A stretch of 64,000 bases of DNA from Bacteroidales bacterium (lineage in GTDB: Bacteria; Bacteroidota; Bacteroidia; Bacteroidales; F082): the NCBI GenBank assembly GCA_017460915.1, contig JAFUAA010000048.1, forward strand, positions 107,762 to 171,761. Direction: 5' to 3'. The position numbers and the translations under genes are program-made. The first letter of the stretch is position 1, and each line of letters begins with the position of its first letter. The notes beneath the pieces were generated by a model that saw only the letters and a list, made by a program, of their open reading frames with translations, did no database searches and was not told the DNA's origin. Shown piece by piece: positions 40,117-49,738 of the stretch.

Positions 40117-42087
40117 ATGAAAGAAAGCAGAAAAAAATATTGGTGGCTCTTGCTGCTCTTGGGTCTTTTCCTATTGAAAACGAATTACTTCCGCCCGATG
40201 AGCAACTTCGGACGCAACAAGACCGTCACCCTCGATATGGATTTGGATAACGCCGTTTTGGACGGCATCACTTTGCCATCGATGGCGCAAACTAAAGATG
40301 GTTCTGGGCAGTTTGAGTTTCGGTTTTTCACCTTGTCGCGGAAGTACAAGTACTATAAGATTTACTACCAGAACGAAAGTTACAAGTTTGCCGACACTTC
40401 GGCCTTGGCGGGCGAGAATTTCTACGGCAGTTGGGAGGATGCCTCGATTGGCTTCAAGCCCATTGAGCACCATCGCACGAAGGATGCCTTCCGTATTGTG
40501 GGCAACCCGCGTGACGAAAAGCAATACTATGGTGCCAACCTCTCCGAGAACAGCTTCAGCCCCGAGCATATCCAACAGGTCATCAACTCGATTCATAATG
40601 TGCCGGAATGGTATGCTTCCATTATGGAAAAAGCGGAGAAGAATGGTGTTGATGTGGACCAACAGCTATATTTGGATGCCCTTTGGGTCATCAGCGACAG
40701 CAAGAACCAAGGCGAGGTGAACCACCGCTGGAAACGTAACCCGCGTGTGGGCGAGTATAGCTTCCTGCTTGTGCTTTGCGACGAGGTAGGCTTAAGTGAA
40801 ATCCCTGAAAACGTGCAGTTTATCGGAAAGGCAGACGAAAACGGCCAGTTCGTGAACCCTTACGGCTGGTTTGAACAACATAAGTCGAAACACATCAAAG
40901 TCATTCGCTCGAAACGGAAACTGAAGACACGGGCGGTCATTGCCGTTGACAAAGGCATTTTCATCGACGAGTCGAAGGTGAACAACATGGGTTACCAACT
41001 CGACACCACGAGTTGCAACTGCGGCAACGACGATTCGCTCTATCGCTCAGCGCTTTACGAGCAGTTTTTCAGCTCTATCAGTAAACAATACACCTTGCGC
41101 AACATCCCCGTCATCCAGGATGTGGTGGGCGAAAATCCTTATACACGCGCCGATTACGAGGCCAATCGCAACCGCTTCGACTCAACAGAGTTGCAGATGA
41201 ATTGGCCCGTGACGAGCGAGACGCCTTGCCAAACCGTGCGCCTTTCAGAAAACAAGGATTACATTGCCTTAATCAATCCGGGCAACGACGACTTGAGCAA
41301 CCTGCATAAGGAATCGACGGGCATCCGCACCCGCGTGGGCTTCACTTACGGCAAGTTCCGTGGCAAAATCAAGTTCCCCGTGATGCTCAACGACGAGAAC
41401 ATCTGGAACGGCTTGACTTATGCTTTTTGGTTGATTTACAGTGATAACCACGCCTGGAACAATCGCCGTCACGATGAGGCGGAGGGCGGCTATGTCGACA
41501 AGAACGATGATTCGGAAAATCCAGTGCGTCGGCCCGACTATCACTATTCCGAAATTGATATTGAAATCGTGAAAGCCTCGCGGTTTTGGCCGAAGAACTA
41601 TTACGGCAGGCGTGCCGACAGCATTCAAGTGGAAATGGATGAGACGCAGAACGATGACGTGATGTATTGCTGCACCAATTGGGACTTGGCCGTGCCTTCG
41701 CCCAAGTATTTCTCGTGGGGTATCGACAGCATTCCTTACGGCAAGGAGAATAAGTTTGAGACCCTGCGTTGGTATCGCCTCTACAAGGCCCTCACCGAGC
41801 GTGCCCCGATGAGCAACAAGGAGTTCAAAGAGCAGTGGTATTACTATGAAATCGAGTGGCGTCCCACCGAGATCATTTGGCGTCTAGGCCCCAGCCCCGA
41901 TAAAATGCGGGTGATGGGCTACATGAACGACGAGTTCACTTCGATTCCTAACAATCAGATGAAGGCCATTGTTACGCAGGAATACCACTACAGCGAATGG
42001 TGGCCGCCCATCGTTTGGAAGCAGGGACTGATACCTTATAACAAGACGGATATTGAAGGTCGAGTTTATGAGATTGTGGTGGAATAG
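40117..42087 (+). CDS. Membrane-anchored GH16-like (laminarinase/lectin fold) protein
   Basis: A 656-residue protein with one N-terminal membrane anchor (about 8-22) and an extracytoplasmic body. The C-terminal third resembles glycoside hydrolase family 16: RTRVGFTYGKFRGKIKFPV, NGLTYAFWLIYSD, then SEIDIEIV with Glu479, Asp481 and Glu483 matching the ExDxE catalytic signature, and YYYEIEWRPTEIIWRLGPSP matching the later GH16 strand. Residues 161-192 hold the helical tail motif found in the neighbouring AlgJ-like proteins (NVPEWYASIMEKAEKNG). Context suggests action on the same exopolysaccharide that the locus acetylates. The GH16 call rests on motif reading only. Confidence 0.6.
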   Translation: MKESRKKYWWLLLLLGLFLLKTNYFRPMSNFGRNKTVTLDMDLDNAVLDGITLPSMAQTKDGSGQFEFRFFTLSRKYKYYKIYYQNESYKFADTSALAGENFYGSWEDASIGFKPIEHHRTKDAFRIVGNPRDEKQYYGANLSENSFSPEHIQQVINSIHNVPEWYASIMEKAEKNGVDVDQQLYLDALWVISDSKNQGEVNHRWKRNPRVGEYSFLLVLCDEVGLSEIPENVQFIGKADENGQFVNPYGWFEQHKSKHIKVIRSKRKLKTRAVIAVDKGIFIDESKVNNMGYQLDTTSCNCGNDDSLYRSALYEQFFSSISKQYTLRNIPVIQDVVGENPYTRADYEANRNRFDSTELQMNWPVTSETPCQTVRLSENKDYIALINPGNDDLSNLHKESTGIRTRVGFTYGKFRGKIKFPVMLNDENIWNGLTYAFWLIYSDNHAWNNRRHDEAEGGYVDKNDDSENPVRRPDYHYSEIDIEIVKASRFWPKNYYGRRADSIQVEMDETQNDDVMYCCTNWDLAVPSPKYFSWGIDSIPYGKENKFETLRWYRLYKALTERAPMSNKEFKEQWYYYEIEWRPTEIIWRLGPSPDKMRVMGYMNDEFTSIPNNQMKAIVTQEYHYSEWWPPIVWKQGLIPYNKTDIEGRVYEIVVE

Positions 42088-42125
42088 AAAAAAGACGTAT
42101 TTTTGCAAACACAAATACAGAGTTC

Positions 42126-43667
42126 ATGAAACACAAGGTTCTTCATGTCGTGTTACTTTCCTTGACGTTTGCCCTACTTGTTCTTCCGGCAGTCCAGCAG
42201 CATACCCATTGGTTTAAGATGAAGCCATTGAACGGTGTGACCGTTGTCACGGAGCAGCCCAAGTTGAGCGTTGAGAGCTTTATGACTGGAGACTACCAAC
42301 GGCAAGAAGAACAGTATCTTTCAGAAAACATAGGTTTCCGTGAGCCTCTAACCCGCATTTACAATCAGTTGTCGTGGTCGGTGTTCCGATATACGCCGAA
42401 CAAGTCCATATTTGTTGATGACGATAATTGGATCTTCAATGATTTCACCATCAAACATTACTATGGACAGTCAATGTACGATTTCAGGGGAAGTAACGAG
42501 GAGATGTTACAGAAGATGTCTGACGACGCGAAGATGCTTTATCTGTTGCAAAACGTACTGAAGGAATATGGAGTGACTTTTTTTGTGTGCCTTGCGCCAG
42601 GCAAGGATATGGTTTGCGCCGAGCATGTGCCACAAGTGAAGGGCTTTTCGCAACCGGCTGGCCTCCGCGCCATCGATTATTATCCTCCGGTTTTCGACTC
42701 GTTGGGCATCAACTATATTGATTTTTCCAAGTATTACATGGATATCAAAGATACGGTCTCTTACCCGCTCTATCTCAAATCGTCATCCCACTGGAGCAAC
42801 CAAGCAGTTGTCTATGCTGCCGACAGCTTGTTCCACTATATGGAAAAGTTGAGTGGCATCAACATACACGATTTGAGCATTGGCGAGGAGTATGTCGACA
42901 AGGCTCATTTTCTCGATGCCGACCTTGAAGAAGCGATGAATCTGCTTTGGCCTATTGAAAGCGACATGTGCCGATACAACAGCATTAGCATCGATGACGA
43001 TACGACAGCCGTTAGGCCGAAATGGCTTATTGTGGGCGACTCTTATCACAAAGGCATCATGTACAGCCTTGATCTTGATCATTTCTTCCAATCGCATCAC
43101 TATTGGTATTACAATGCCAGCGTCCACGATGATCCGCTCCACAATGGTGCGGATGAAGTGGACATCCTTCGCGAAATACTCTCAAGCAACCTTGTGATGC
43201 TCATCTATTCGCCATGTAACTTGTATGACCTTAATCGTCATTTCTTAACCCGTTCTTTGTTCAGCATTCTCTTTGATGACGACGTGCCGCAGGACAAGCT
43301 CGAGAAGATAAAGCAGGATATCAGAAACACACCGGAATGGTATGCTTCCATTGAACAGAAAGCCATGCAAAACGGTGGCGATGTGGAACAGGAACTTGAG
43401 GGCAACGCCCGATACTTGCTCTATAACTCCCCCAGACTTTATTTTGACGAGTTCAACGCCACCGAGGTTCCGGCGAGCCGCAATAGCCGCATTGCCAAAG
43501 TGTTGGAGGAGATTGCCGATCCACGACGCGAGAGCATGCGGCAAGAGATGATTGGTAACCCGGAATGGTTGAACAGCATTAGGGAAAAAGCACAAGTGAC
43601 CCATATTACAATAGAGGAAGCTATGGAAAAGGACATAGATTGGTTATTGCAAAATGAGGAAAGATGA
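42126..43667 (+). CDS. AlgJ/AlgX-like SGNH O-acetyltransferase, copy 1
   Basis: A 513-residue protein with an N-terminal membrane anchor (about 5-22) and a periplasmic SGNH-type domain. The family N-terminal motif is GFREPLTRIYNQ. Catalytic elements: HWSN (His222) and VGDSYHKG (Ser306). Such proteins transfer acetyl groups, delivered by an MBOAT partner, to exported polysaccharide. The C-terminal 115 residues carry two copies of a helical motif, TPEWYASIEQKAMQNGGDVE and NPEWLNSIREKAQ. It overlaps the next gene by 4 bases (ATGA). Confidence 0.8.
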   Translation: MKHKVLHVVLLSLTFALLVLPAVQQHTHWFKMKPLNGVTVVTEQPKLSVESFMTGDYQRQEEQYLSENIGFREPLTRIYNQLSWSVFRYTPNKSIFVDDDNWIFNDFTIKHYYGQSMYDFRGSNEEMLQKMSDDAKMLYLLQNVLKEYGVTFFVCLAPGKDMVCAEHVPQVKGFSQPAGLRAIDYYPPVFDSLGINYIDFSKYYMDIKDTVSYPLYLKSSSHWSNQAVVYAADSLFHYMEKLSGINIHDLSIGEEYVDKAHFLDADLEEAMNLLWPIESDMCRYNSISIDDDTTAVRPKWLIVGDSYHKGIMYSLDLDHFFQSHHYWYYNASVHDDPLHNGADEVDILREILSSNLVMLIYSPCNLYDLNRHFLTRSLFSILFDDDVPQDKLEKIKQDIRNTPEWYASIEQKAMQNGGDVEQELEGNARYLLYNSPRLYFDEFNATEVPASRNSRIAKVLEEIADPRRESMRQEMIGNPEWLNSIREKAQVTHITIEEAMEKDIDWLLQNEER

Positions 43668-44989
43668 AGAGCAAGGGCCTTTACATAGCACTATTTGTCC
43701 TGCTGATGGTATTGCTGTTTATGCCCATGTTGCAGCAGTTCGCCCACCCTTTCAACCTGAGAAAACTTGACGGTGCTGCACTCCAAACGGAGAAACCCGA
43801 ACTATCGTTTGAATCGTACAAAGACATGTCCTATCAATCACAATTGGAGAAATATGTGAGTGAGCAATTTGGCCTTCGCGAATGGGTGATTCGTTTATAC
43901 AACCAGTATCTTTGGAATTTCCGCAAAACCTATGCCGCCGATGTTGTGGTCGGTAAAGACAAATGGCTGTTTGGCATCATGGCGGCTCAAAACCATTATC
44001 GTCAATTGGCATACGAGTTTGCCGACAACAATGAGGCCATGATGCAAAAACTGGAAAAGGACGCCGATCGGCTGAAAAAAGTCCAGGACTTGTTTGAGCA
44101 TCGAGGCATCAAGTGTTTTATGATGATCTGTCCTTCCAAAGACGTCATCTACCCTGAGTATCTGCCAGAACACGGGAAATGGGTCATGAAGGATGGCTTG
44201 TTGGCGGTGGATTATTGTAGGGAGGCTTTTGCCAAACGAGGCATCAACTTCCTAGATTTGAACACGTGGTTTGCACAAATCAAGGACTCGGTAGATTATC
44301 CGATTTTCCCACAGACGGGCTTGCATTGGTCCGACATTGCCAGCGTCCATGCTGCCGACACCATGATTCGCTATATGGAACATCTGACGGGAAAGAACTT
44401 GAATAACATTCAAATAGGCCCTGCTTTTCAGGCCGAAACCACGTATCCTGACAACGATTTGGAGAAAAGCATGAATCTGATTTGGCCTATCCAGCCAAAC
44501 TCCAACCTTTACGCCCACACCGATATTATTCCCGACAGCACGGCGCAGCAGTTGAGGCTACTGACCGTTGGGGACTCGTTTTTCTGGAATTTCGGCTATG
44601 TCATTCCTATGGACAAGATTTTCAAGACGTATCACCATTGGTATTATTTCAATTCCGTCTTTTTCGACCTGGAACACACTGCCGTAAGCCAAATCAAGCT
44701 GTTGGATGAGTTTCGCAACACCGATGTGGTGATGCTTTGCTACAACGCCGCGAAACTCTATGATATCAATTGTGGTTTTTTGTCGCAAGCTTTGGTGGAA
44801 TTGTCGCTCGATGATGAGTCAAAAGTAAGCGCCATTCTGGAGCAAATCAAAGATCAAATGCGTTCCAGTAGCCAATGGTATGAAAGCCTGAAACAGAAGG
44901 CTGCACAACAAAACAAGCCTTTTGAACAGGTGATGGACGAAGACGCTTTTTATATTCTCTACCTTGAGCCAGAGAAATATCTGGATTAA
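43664..44989 (+). CDS. AlgJ/AlgX-like SGNH O-acetyltransferase, copy 2
   Basis: A 441-residue paralogue with the same plan: N-terminal anchor (about 5-22), QFGLREWVIRLYNQYLWNFRKTY, TGLHWSDIA (catalytic His region), and VGDSFFWNFG (catalytic Ser about 305). It ends with one helical tail motif SSQWYESLKQKAAQQNKPFE...DEDAFYIL. Translationally coupled to copy 1. It meets the MBOAT gene tail to tail with a 4-base overlap. Confidence 0.8.
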   Translation: MKSKGLYIALFVLLMVLLFMPMLQQFAHPFNLRKLDGAALQTEKPELSFESYKDMSYQSQLEKYVSEQFGLREWVIRLYNQYLWNFRKTYAADVVVGKDKWLFGIMAAQNHYRQLAYEFADNNEAMMQKLEKDADRLKKVQDLFEHRGIKCFMMICPSKDVIYPEYLPEHGKWVMKDGLLAVDYCREAFAKRGINFLDLNTWFAQIKDSVDYPIFPQTGLHWSDIASVHAADTMIRYMEHLTGKNLNNIQIGPAFQAETTYPDNDLEKSMNLIWPIQPNSNLYAHTDIIPDSTAQQLRLLTVGDSFFWNFGYVIPMDKIFKTYHHWYYFNSVFFDLEHTAVSQIKLLDEFRNTDVVMLCYNAAKLYDINCGFLSQALVELSLDDESKVSAILEQIKDQMRSSSQWYESLKQKAAQQNKPFEQVMDEDAFYILYLEPEKYLD

Positions 44990-46455
44990 AACCTAAAGTA
45001 AATGAACGGGCTGAAGCCGCTGGCGTTCAATGCGCCAAGGCAGAACACGAAAGCCAAAATGCTGACCACAAAGGCGATGATGTGGCCGCGTTTGCCGTAG
45101 TCGGTGAAGTAGACCTTGTCCTGCACCCTGAGGCCGAACTTGGAGAGGGTGAAGAACGAGAAGAAAGCCGCCACGAGCATGGTCACGTAGAGATGCGGGT
45201 TGTCGCCGAAGTGGAATGGCGCAAAGTCGAAGGCAAACAAGCGCTTGATGAACATCCACGACAGGTCGATGCGCTCGATGCGGAAGAAGCAGCGCGTCAG
45301 GACGATGATGAGGAAAGTGAAAAACACGCTCGGAATCCTGCCCAAACGCTCGTTGAATTTCTTCAAAAACAGCTTGTCGGCGCAGATGAAAATGCCTTGC
45401 AACGCACCGTAAACCACGAAGTTCCATGCCGCGCCGTGCCACAGGCCGCTGACCAAGAAGCAGAACCACAGGTTGAAGTATTTCCTCGCTTCAGTCTTCA
45501 CGCGGCTGCCGCCCAAGGGGAAGTAGAGGTAATGCTTGATGAACACGCTGAAAGTTTGGTGCCAGCGGCGCCAAAATTCTGATATTGTGGTGGATACGTA
45601 TGGATTGTCGAAGTTTTCGGGGAAGCGGAATCCCATCATGCGACCGAGGCCGATGGCCATGTCAGAATAACCAGCAAAGTCGAAGTAGATTTGGAAGGTG
45701 AAGGCGAAGATGGCGATCCATGCCGTGGTCGAGTCGATGGTTGCGATTTTGGTTGCGATGTCGGCCAATTGGGCCGAGGTCAGCACATCGTAGTTTGACG
45801 GGCCTAGCACCTGATCCACTTGGAAGCCGATGACGTCGGCGATAAGTACCTTTTTACACAAGCCGATGACGAAACGGTAGAAGCCTTGCAGTCGGTCGGT
45901 GTAGAGCGATTCGCGATTCCTAATCTGGTCGGCGATGTCGCAGTAGCGCACGATGGGGCCGGCAATGAGTTGCGGGAACATGACGATATAGAGCATGTAG
46001 TCGCTCAGGCGTTCCATTGGCTCGTTCACCTTGCGGTAGGTGTCCAAGGTGTAGGTGACGCTTTGGAACGAGAAGAACGAGATGCCGATGGGCAGCAGGA
46101 TCTTGGTCCACTTGAGCGGCGCGGCACCCATCCAACCCAGCACGGCGTTGAGGTTCTGCATCGTGAAGTTGCCGTACTTGAAATAAAACAGCAGCCCGAT
46201 GCTGATGGTGATTGAGATGCCGCAAAGTAGCTTTTTTAGTCCTGGCTTTTCCACCTTGTTCATCCAGTGCACCAAGTAGAAGTTGGCAACGACCGAAACG
46301 ATGAGGTGGATGATGAACTCGGGCGCACCGTAGGCATAAAAAACCAACGAAGCCAGCAGCAGGAAATAGTTGCGGATTTTCTTCGGCAGGATGAAATACA
46401 CCAGAAAGAAAACCGGCATGAAGTAGAGGAGGAATACGTTGCTGCTGAAAACCAT
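44986..46455 (-). CDS. MBOAT O-acyltransferase, AlgI-like, copy A
   Basis: A 489-residue membrane-bound O-acyltransferase with about ten to twelve membrane segments. Marks: FFSFQSVTYTLDTYRKVNEP, FPQLIAGPIVRY, the conserved FWRRWHQTFSVFIKHYLYFPLGG, and SGLWHGAAWNFVVYGALQG with the active-site His. AlgI-type enzymes pass acetyl groups across the inner membrane to periplasmic SGNH partners. It has its own -7 box (minus-strand TATTTTTG, 46483-46476). Close paralogue of the next gene, perhaps serving a different AlgJ-like partner. Confidence 0.92.
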   Translation of the reverse strand: MVFSSNVFLLYFMPVFFLVYFILPKKIRNYFLLLASLVFYAYGAPEFIIHLIVSVVANFYLVHWMNKVEKPGLKKLLCGISITISIGLLFYFKYGNFTMQNLNAVLGWMGAAPLKWTKILLPIGISFFSFQSVTYTLDTYRKVNEPMERLSDYMLYIVMFPQLIAGPIVRYCDIADQIRNRESLYTDRLQGFYRFVIGLCKKVLIADVIGFQVDQVLGPSNYDVLTSAQLADIATKIATIDSTTAWIAIFAFTFQIYFDFAGYSDMAIGLGRMMGFRFPENFDNPYVSTTISEFWRRWHQTFSVFIKHYLYFPLGGSRVKTEARKYFNLWFCFLVSGLWHGAAWNFVVYGALQGIFICADKLFLKKFNERLGRIPSVFFTFLIIVLTRCFFRIERIDLSWMFIKRLFAFDFAPFHFGDNPHLYVTMLVAAFFSFFTLSKFGLRVQDKVYFTDYGKRGHIIAFVVSILAFVFCLGALNASGFSPFIYFRF

Positions 46456-46492
46456 TTCTTTTATGTATTAACGTGCAAAAATACGGATAATA

Positions 46493-47950
46493 TCAGAACC
46501 TGAAGTAGATGAACGGGCTGAAGCTGGTGGCATTGAGGGCGGCCACGCAGAAGATGAAGGCCAGTGCAGCCACAATCCACACCCAGATGTGCTGGCGGTC
46601 GCTATAGTCGGTGTAGTAGACCTTTTGCTCCAACTTCTTGCCCCATCCCGTCAGGGTGAGGAAGGAGAAGAGGGCGGCGAGGGCCATGATGGTGTAGACT
46701 TGGGCGTTGCCCGCAAAGGCGAAACCGCTGAAGTCGAAGGCGAACATGCGGGTGACAAAGGTCCAGGCCAAACCGATGTCCTCGATGCGGAAGAACACCC
46801 AAATGATGTTGACCGTGAGGAAGGTGAGAACGACCGAAGGCAGCGTCCCGATTTTCTTCATCACCTTGCCGAGGAAGAGCTTGTCGGCACAAATGAAGAA
46901 GCCATGTAAGGCTCCCCAGACGACGAAGTTCCAGCTGGCGCCATGCCACAGGCCCGACAGCAGGAAGCAAATCCAGAGGTTGAGGTAGGTGCGTGCTTGG
47001 CCTTTGCGGTTGCCGCCCAACGGGATGTAGAGGTAGTTCATGATGAAGGCGCCCAGGGTCTTGTGCCAACGGCGCCAAAACTCGGTGATGCTGCGCGAGT
47101 TGTAGGGGTTGTCGAAGTTCTCAGGGAACTTGAAGCCCATGATGCGACCGAGGCCGATGGCCATGTCGCTGTAGCCAGCGAAGTCGAAGTAGATTTGGAA
47201 GGTGTAGGCCAAGGCGACAAGCCATGCCGAGCCCGTGTCCAAGCTGGCGATGCGGCTGACGACTTCGGAGAGCCCCGCAGCATCGATGTTGGCGGTCCCC
47301 AGCATTTGGTCGACGCGCAGGCCAAGGACGTCGGCGATGAGGATTTTCTTGCACAAGCCGATGACGAAGCGGTAGAAGCCTTGCAAGCGGTCGGCCATCG
47401 TCGATTCGCGCTGGCGGATTTGCTCGGCCACATCGCAATAGCGCACGATGGGACCGGCGATGAGCTGCGGAAACATGGTGATATATAGCATGTAGTCGCT
47501 CAGCTTCCGTAAGGGCTGATTGACGCCGCGATAGGTATCCAACGTGTAGGTGACGCTTTGGAACGAGAAAAACGAGATGCCGATGGGTAGCATGATGCGT
47601 TTCCACGACAAGGGTGCGTGTCCCGTCAGGCCCAGCAAGGCGTTGAGGTTCTGCATGGTGAAATTGCCGTATTTGTAGAAAAACAGCAGCCCCATGCTGA
47701 TGACGATGGAAAGGGTGCAGAGCCATTTCTTCGCCGATGTTTTTTCGGTCTTGCACATCCACCTGACAATGAAAAAATTGGCGATGAGCGAGACAATGAG
47801 CTGTATGATAAACTCCGGCGCACCCCAAGCGTAGAATATCAACGAAGCCAACAGAAGCACATAATTGCGCGTTTTTCGTGGCATGAGGAAATAGACCAGG
47901 AAAAACGACGGCATGAAGTAGAGTAGGAATATGTTGCTGCTGAATACCAT
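46493..47950 (-). CDS. MBOAT O-acyltransferase, AlgI-like, copy B
   Basis: A 485-residue paralogue of copy A with the same motifs: FFSFQSVTYTLDTYRGVNQP, FWRRWHKTLGAFIMNYLYIPLGG and SGLWHGASWNFVVWGALHG (catalytic His). Both end in a similar FSPFIYFRF tail. A -7 box on the minus strand (TACTTTTG, 47977-47970) precedes it, so each MBOAT can be expressed separately. Two MBOATs with four SGNH proteins suggest two acylation activities or positions. Confidence 0.92.
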   Translation of the reverse strand: MVFSSNIFLLYFMPSFFLVYFLMPRKTRNYVLLLASLIFYAWGAPEFIIQLIVSLIANFFIVRWMCKTEKTSAKKWLCTLSIVISMGLLFFYKYGNFTMQNLNALLGLTGHAPLSWKRIMLPIGISFFSFQSVTYTLDTYRGVNQPLRKLSDYMLYITMFPQLIAGPIVRYCDVAEQIRQRESTMADRLQGFYRFVIGLCKKILIADVLGLRVDQMLGTANIDAAGLSEVVSRIASLDTGSAWLVALAYTFQIYFDFAGYSDMAIGLGRIMGFKFPENFDNPYNSRSITEFWRRWHKTLGAFIMNYLYIPLGGNRKGQARTYLNLWICFLLSGLWHGASWNFVVWGALHGFFICADKLFLGKVMKKIGTLPSVVLTFLTVNIIWVFFRIEDIGLAWTFVTRMFAFDFSGFAFAGNAQVYTIMALAALFSFLTLTGWGKKLEQKVYYTDYSDRQHIWVWIVAALAFIFCVAALNATSFSPFIYFRF

Positions 47951-47981
47951 AACTTTGAGTTTTAGTTTGCAAAAGTAGTAA

Positions 47982-49727
47982 TTATTTTAATGTCGGAATT
48001 GGAATTTCTGCATCGGGGTCGTCGACGAAGCGGCAGCGGTCGAGGTGGTATTTTTGGCGGATAAGCCACTTGGCGTCGTCTTCAAGGGCCTGCTCCAATG
48101 GTTTGTTGAACTTTTCGGCCTTTTCCTTGACTTGTCTCATGGTTTCTTCACGGCCACGCATCTGTTCCATTAGTTTTTCCACCTCTTGACGGCATTGTTG
48201 CCCAAATTGGATTTCGTCTTTTTGGTCGCGATAGAGCGTTTTGCCTTGCATGATGTGTTCTGCTTCAGCGTGGAGCATCGTCTTCAGCGTGGCGGTGCGC
48301 AAAAAGGCTTGCGTTTCCAAGGCGGCCATCCACAGACTGTCCTTGCGGATGTCCTTGGTGTAAGGGGCATAGCGTAGTTCGGGGTTGCGCAGGGTGGGCA
48401 GGCTGTCGCCGTTCAGGCCAGGGATGATTTCGGGGTGCTGGAGCAGGATGGCTTGTGTCTTGGTGTAGAGGTCGTTGGGCGATCCGACGAGCTTGAGCGA
48501 GTCGGCAAGGTGGGCGCGCATGGCTTTTTGCAGGCTGTCGCCCACACACAGGTTGAGCAATGCGGCTTGTGCGAAGCCATCGGTGCCTTTGTTCATCTGG
48601 TTGCCCGTGGTGAACCAGACGACATAGTCGAAATCCAACAGCTTTTCCAACAAATTGAGTTCGACAACGGGCTGGGTTTCCTTCAAGTCTTCGCCCGAAT
48701 AGGCGGTGGAGAAATAGTACCAAAATTCCACATTGTCAAACACTTCGCGCAAATGCACATGGTTGACGATGCCCCACATGAACGAGTTGCCGATGAACAA
48801 GACTTTGGGTTTGACGGTTTGGGCGTCGCACGTCACGGTGACCTCGGCCGTAGGGCTGTATCCGTTGTGTTTCCTGATGGGCAGCAAGAGGTTGAGCAGA
48901 TGCTCCAGGTCGTTGTCGGCACCGTGGTTGTCACTTTCGTGCAATGGCCCGATGTTGAGTTTTGGCAGCGCAACGCCTTTCAGGTCGCCCATGAAACGAA
49001 ACAACGAGTCGGCGGCATAAACGGCAGGAAACAGCCAGTGGGCACCCGTCTGTGGAATCAGCGGATAGCTGACCGTGTCCTTCATCTGTTGGAACCAGCG
49101 CGTCATCTCGATGCTGGGGAAGTCGGTCTCCATGAAGCGTTGCTCGAAATATTCGCGAGCATTGAAAGTGGAGGTGTCGGGCATCTGGTCGGGAAGGTAC
49201 TCGGGATAGAGCGCGCCTTTCTCGGGAGCCATGAAAGCCAAAAGCTCCACGTTGTTTTCCTTGAGGATGGTGCGTACCCAGTTCATGTATTTCACGTCGA
49301 GGTCGAAGTTGTTGCGGGCTTCCTCAACAGAAGGTTGCCAAAGTAGCATTTCTTCTCCATAATAATCCCTGACGCTTTCGGGATAATAGAGCCAGTTTTT
49401 CTTTCCTCCCACCACATCGTGGGCATAAGTCTTTCTGTAACAGTTCCAAAGGTATTGGTTGTAGAGCCTGATGATGGGCTCGCGAAAACCGAAATGACTG
49501 CCTAAGTAAGCTTCTTCCTGCTTGGCATAATCGCCTGAACGATAGGCCTCAAGGCTGAATTCAGGTTGCTCCTCTTCGAGGGTCACGCCGTTCAAGGGCC
49601 TCAACGGGATATGCAGCAATTTTTGTTGAAGCAAAGGCAGGAAGAGCACCACCATGAGGATGCCGAACAGGAGGATGTCGTATGTCGTCCTGCGTCTCGT
49701 GTCCCTTGTCCTGCCGTCTTGTGTCAT
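47982..49727 (-). CDS. AlgJ/AlgX-like SGNH protein with GNS motif, copy 3
   Basis: A 581-residue member, the longest of the set. Basic N-terminus (TQDGRTRDTRRRTTYD), then an anchor (about 16-33), HFGFREPIIRLYNQYLWNCYRKTY, TGAHWLFPAV and IGNSFMWG. The usual GDS is GNS, and HWSN is HWLF, so catalytic competence is uncertain. The last 200 residues are rich in helix and hold two versions of the tail motif (DSLWMAALETQAFL and ETMRQVKEKAEKFNKPLEQ...DDAKWLI). Eleven bases follow copy 4. Confidence 0.78.
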   Translation of the reverse strand: MTQDGRTRDTRRRTTYDILLFGILMVVLFLPLLQQKLLHIPLRPLNGVTLEEEQPEFSLEAYRSGDYAKQEEAYLGSHFGFREPIIRLYNQYLWNCYRKTYAHDVVGGKKNWLYYPESVRDYYGEEMLLWQPSVEEARNNFDLDVKYMNWVRTILKENNVELLAFMAPEKGALYPEYLPDQMPDTSTFNAREYFEQRFMETDFPSIEMTRWFQQMKDTVSYPLIPQTGAHWLFPAVYAADSLFRFMGDLKGVALPKLNIGPLHESDNHGADNDLEHLLNLLLPIRKHNGYSPTAEVTVTCDAQTVKPKVLFIGNSFMWGIVNHVHLREVFDNVEFWYYFSTAYSGEDLKETQPVVELNLLEKLLDFDYVVWFTTGNQMNKGTDGFAQAALLNLCVGDSLQKAMRAHLADSLKLVGSPNDLYTKTQAILLQHPEIIPGLNGDSLPTLRNPELRYAPYTKDIRKDSLWMAALETQAFLRTATLKTMLHAEAEHIMQGKTLYRDQKDEIQFGQQCRQEVEKLMEQMRGREETMRQVKEKAEKFNKPLEQALEDDAKWLIRQKYHLDRCRFVDDPDAEIPIPTLK

Positions 49728-49738
49728 ATCAGTGTCAG

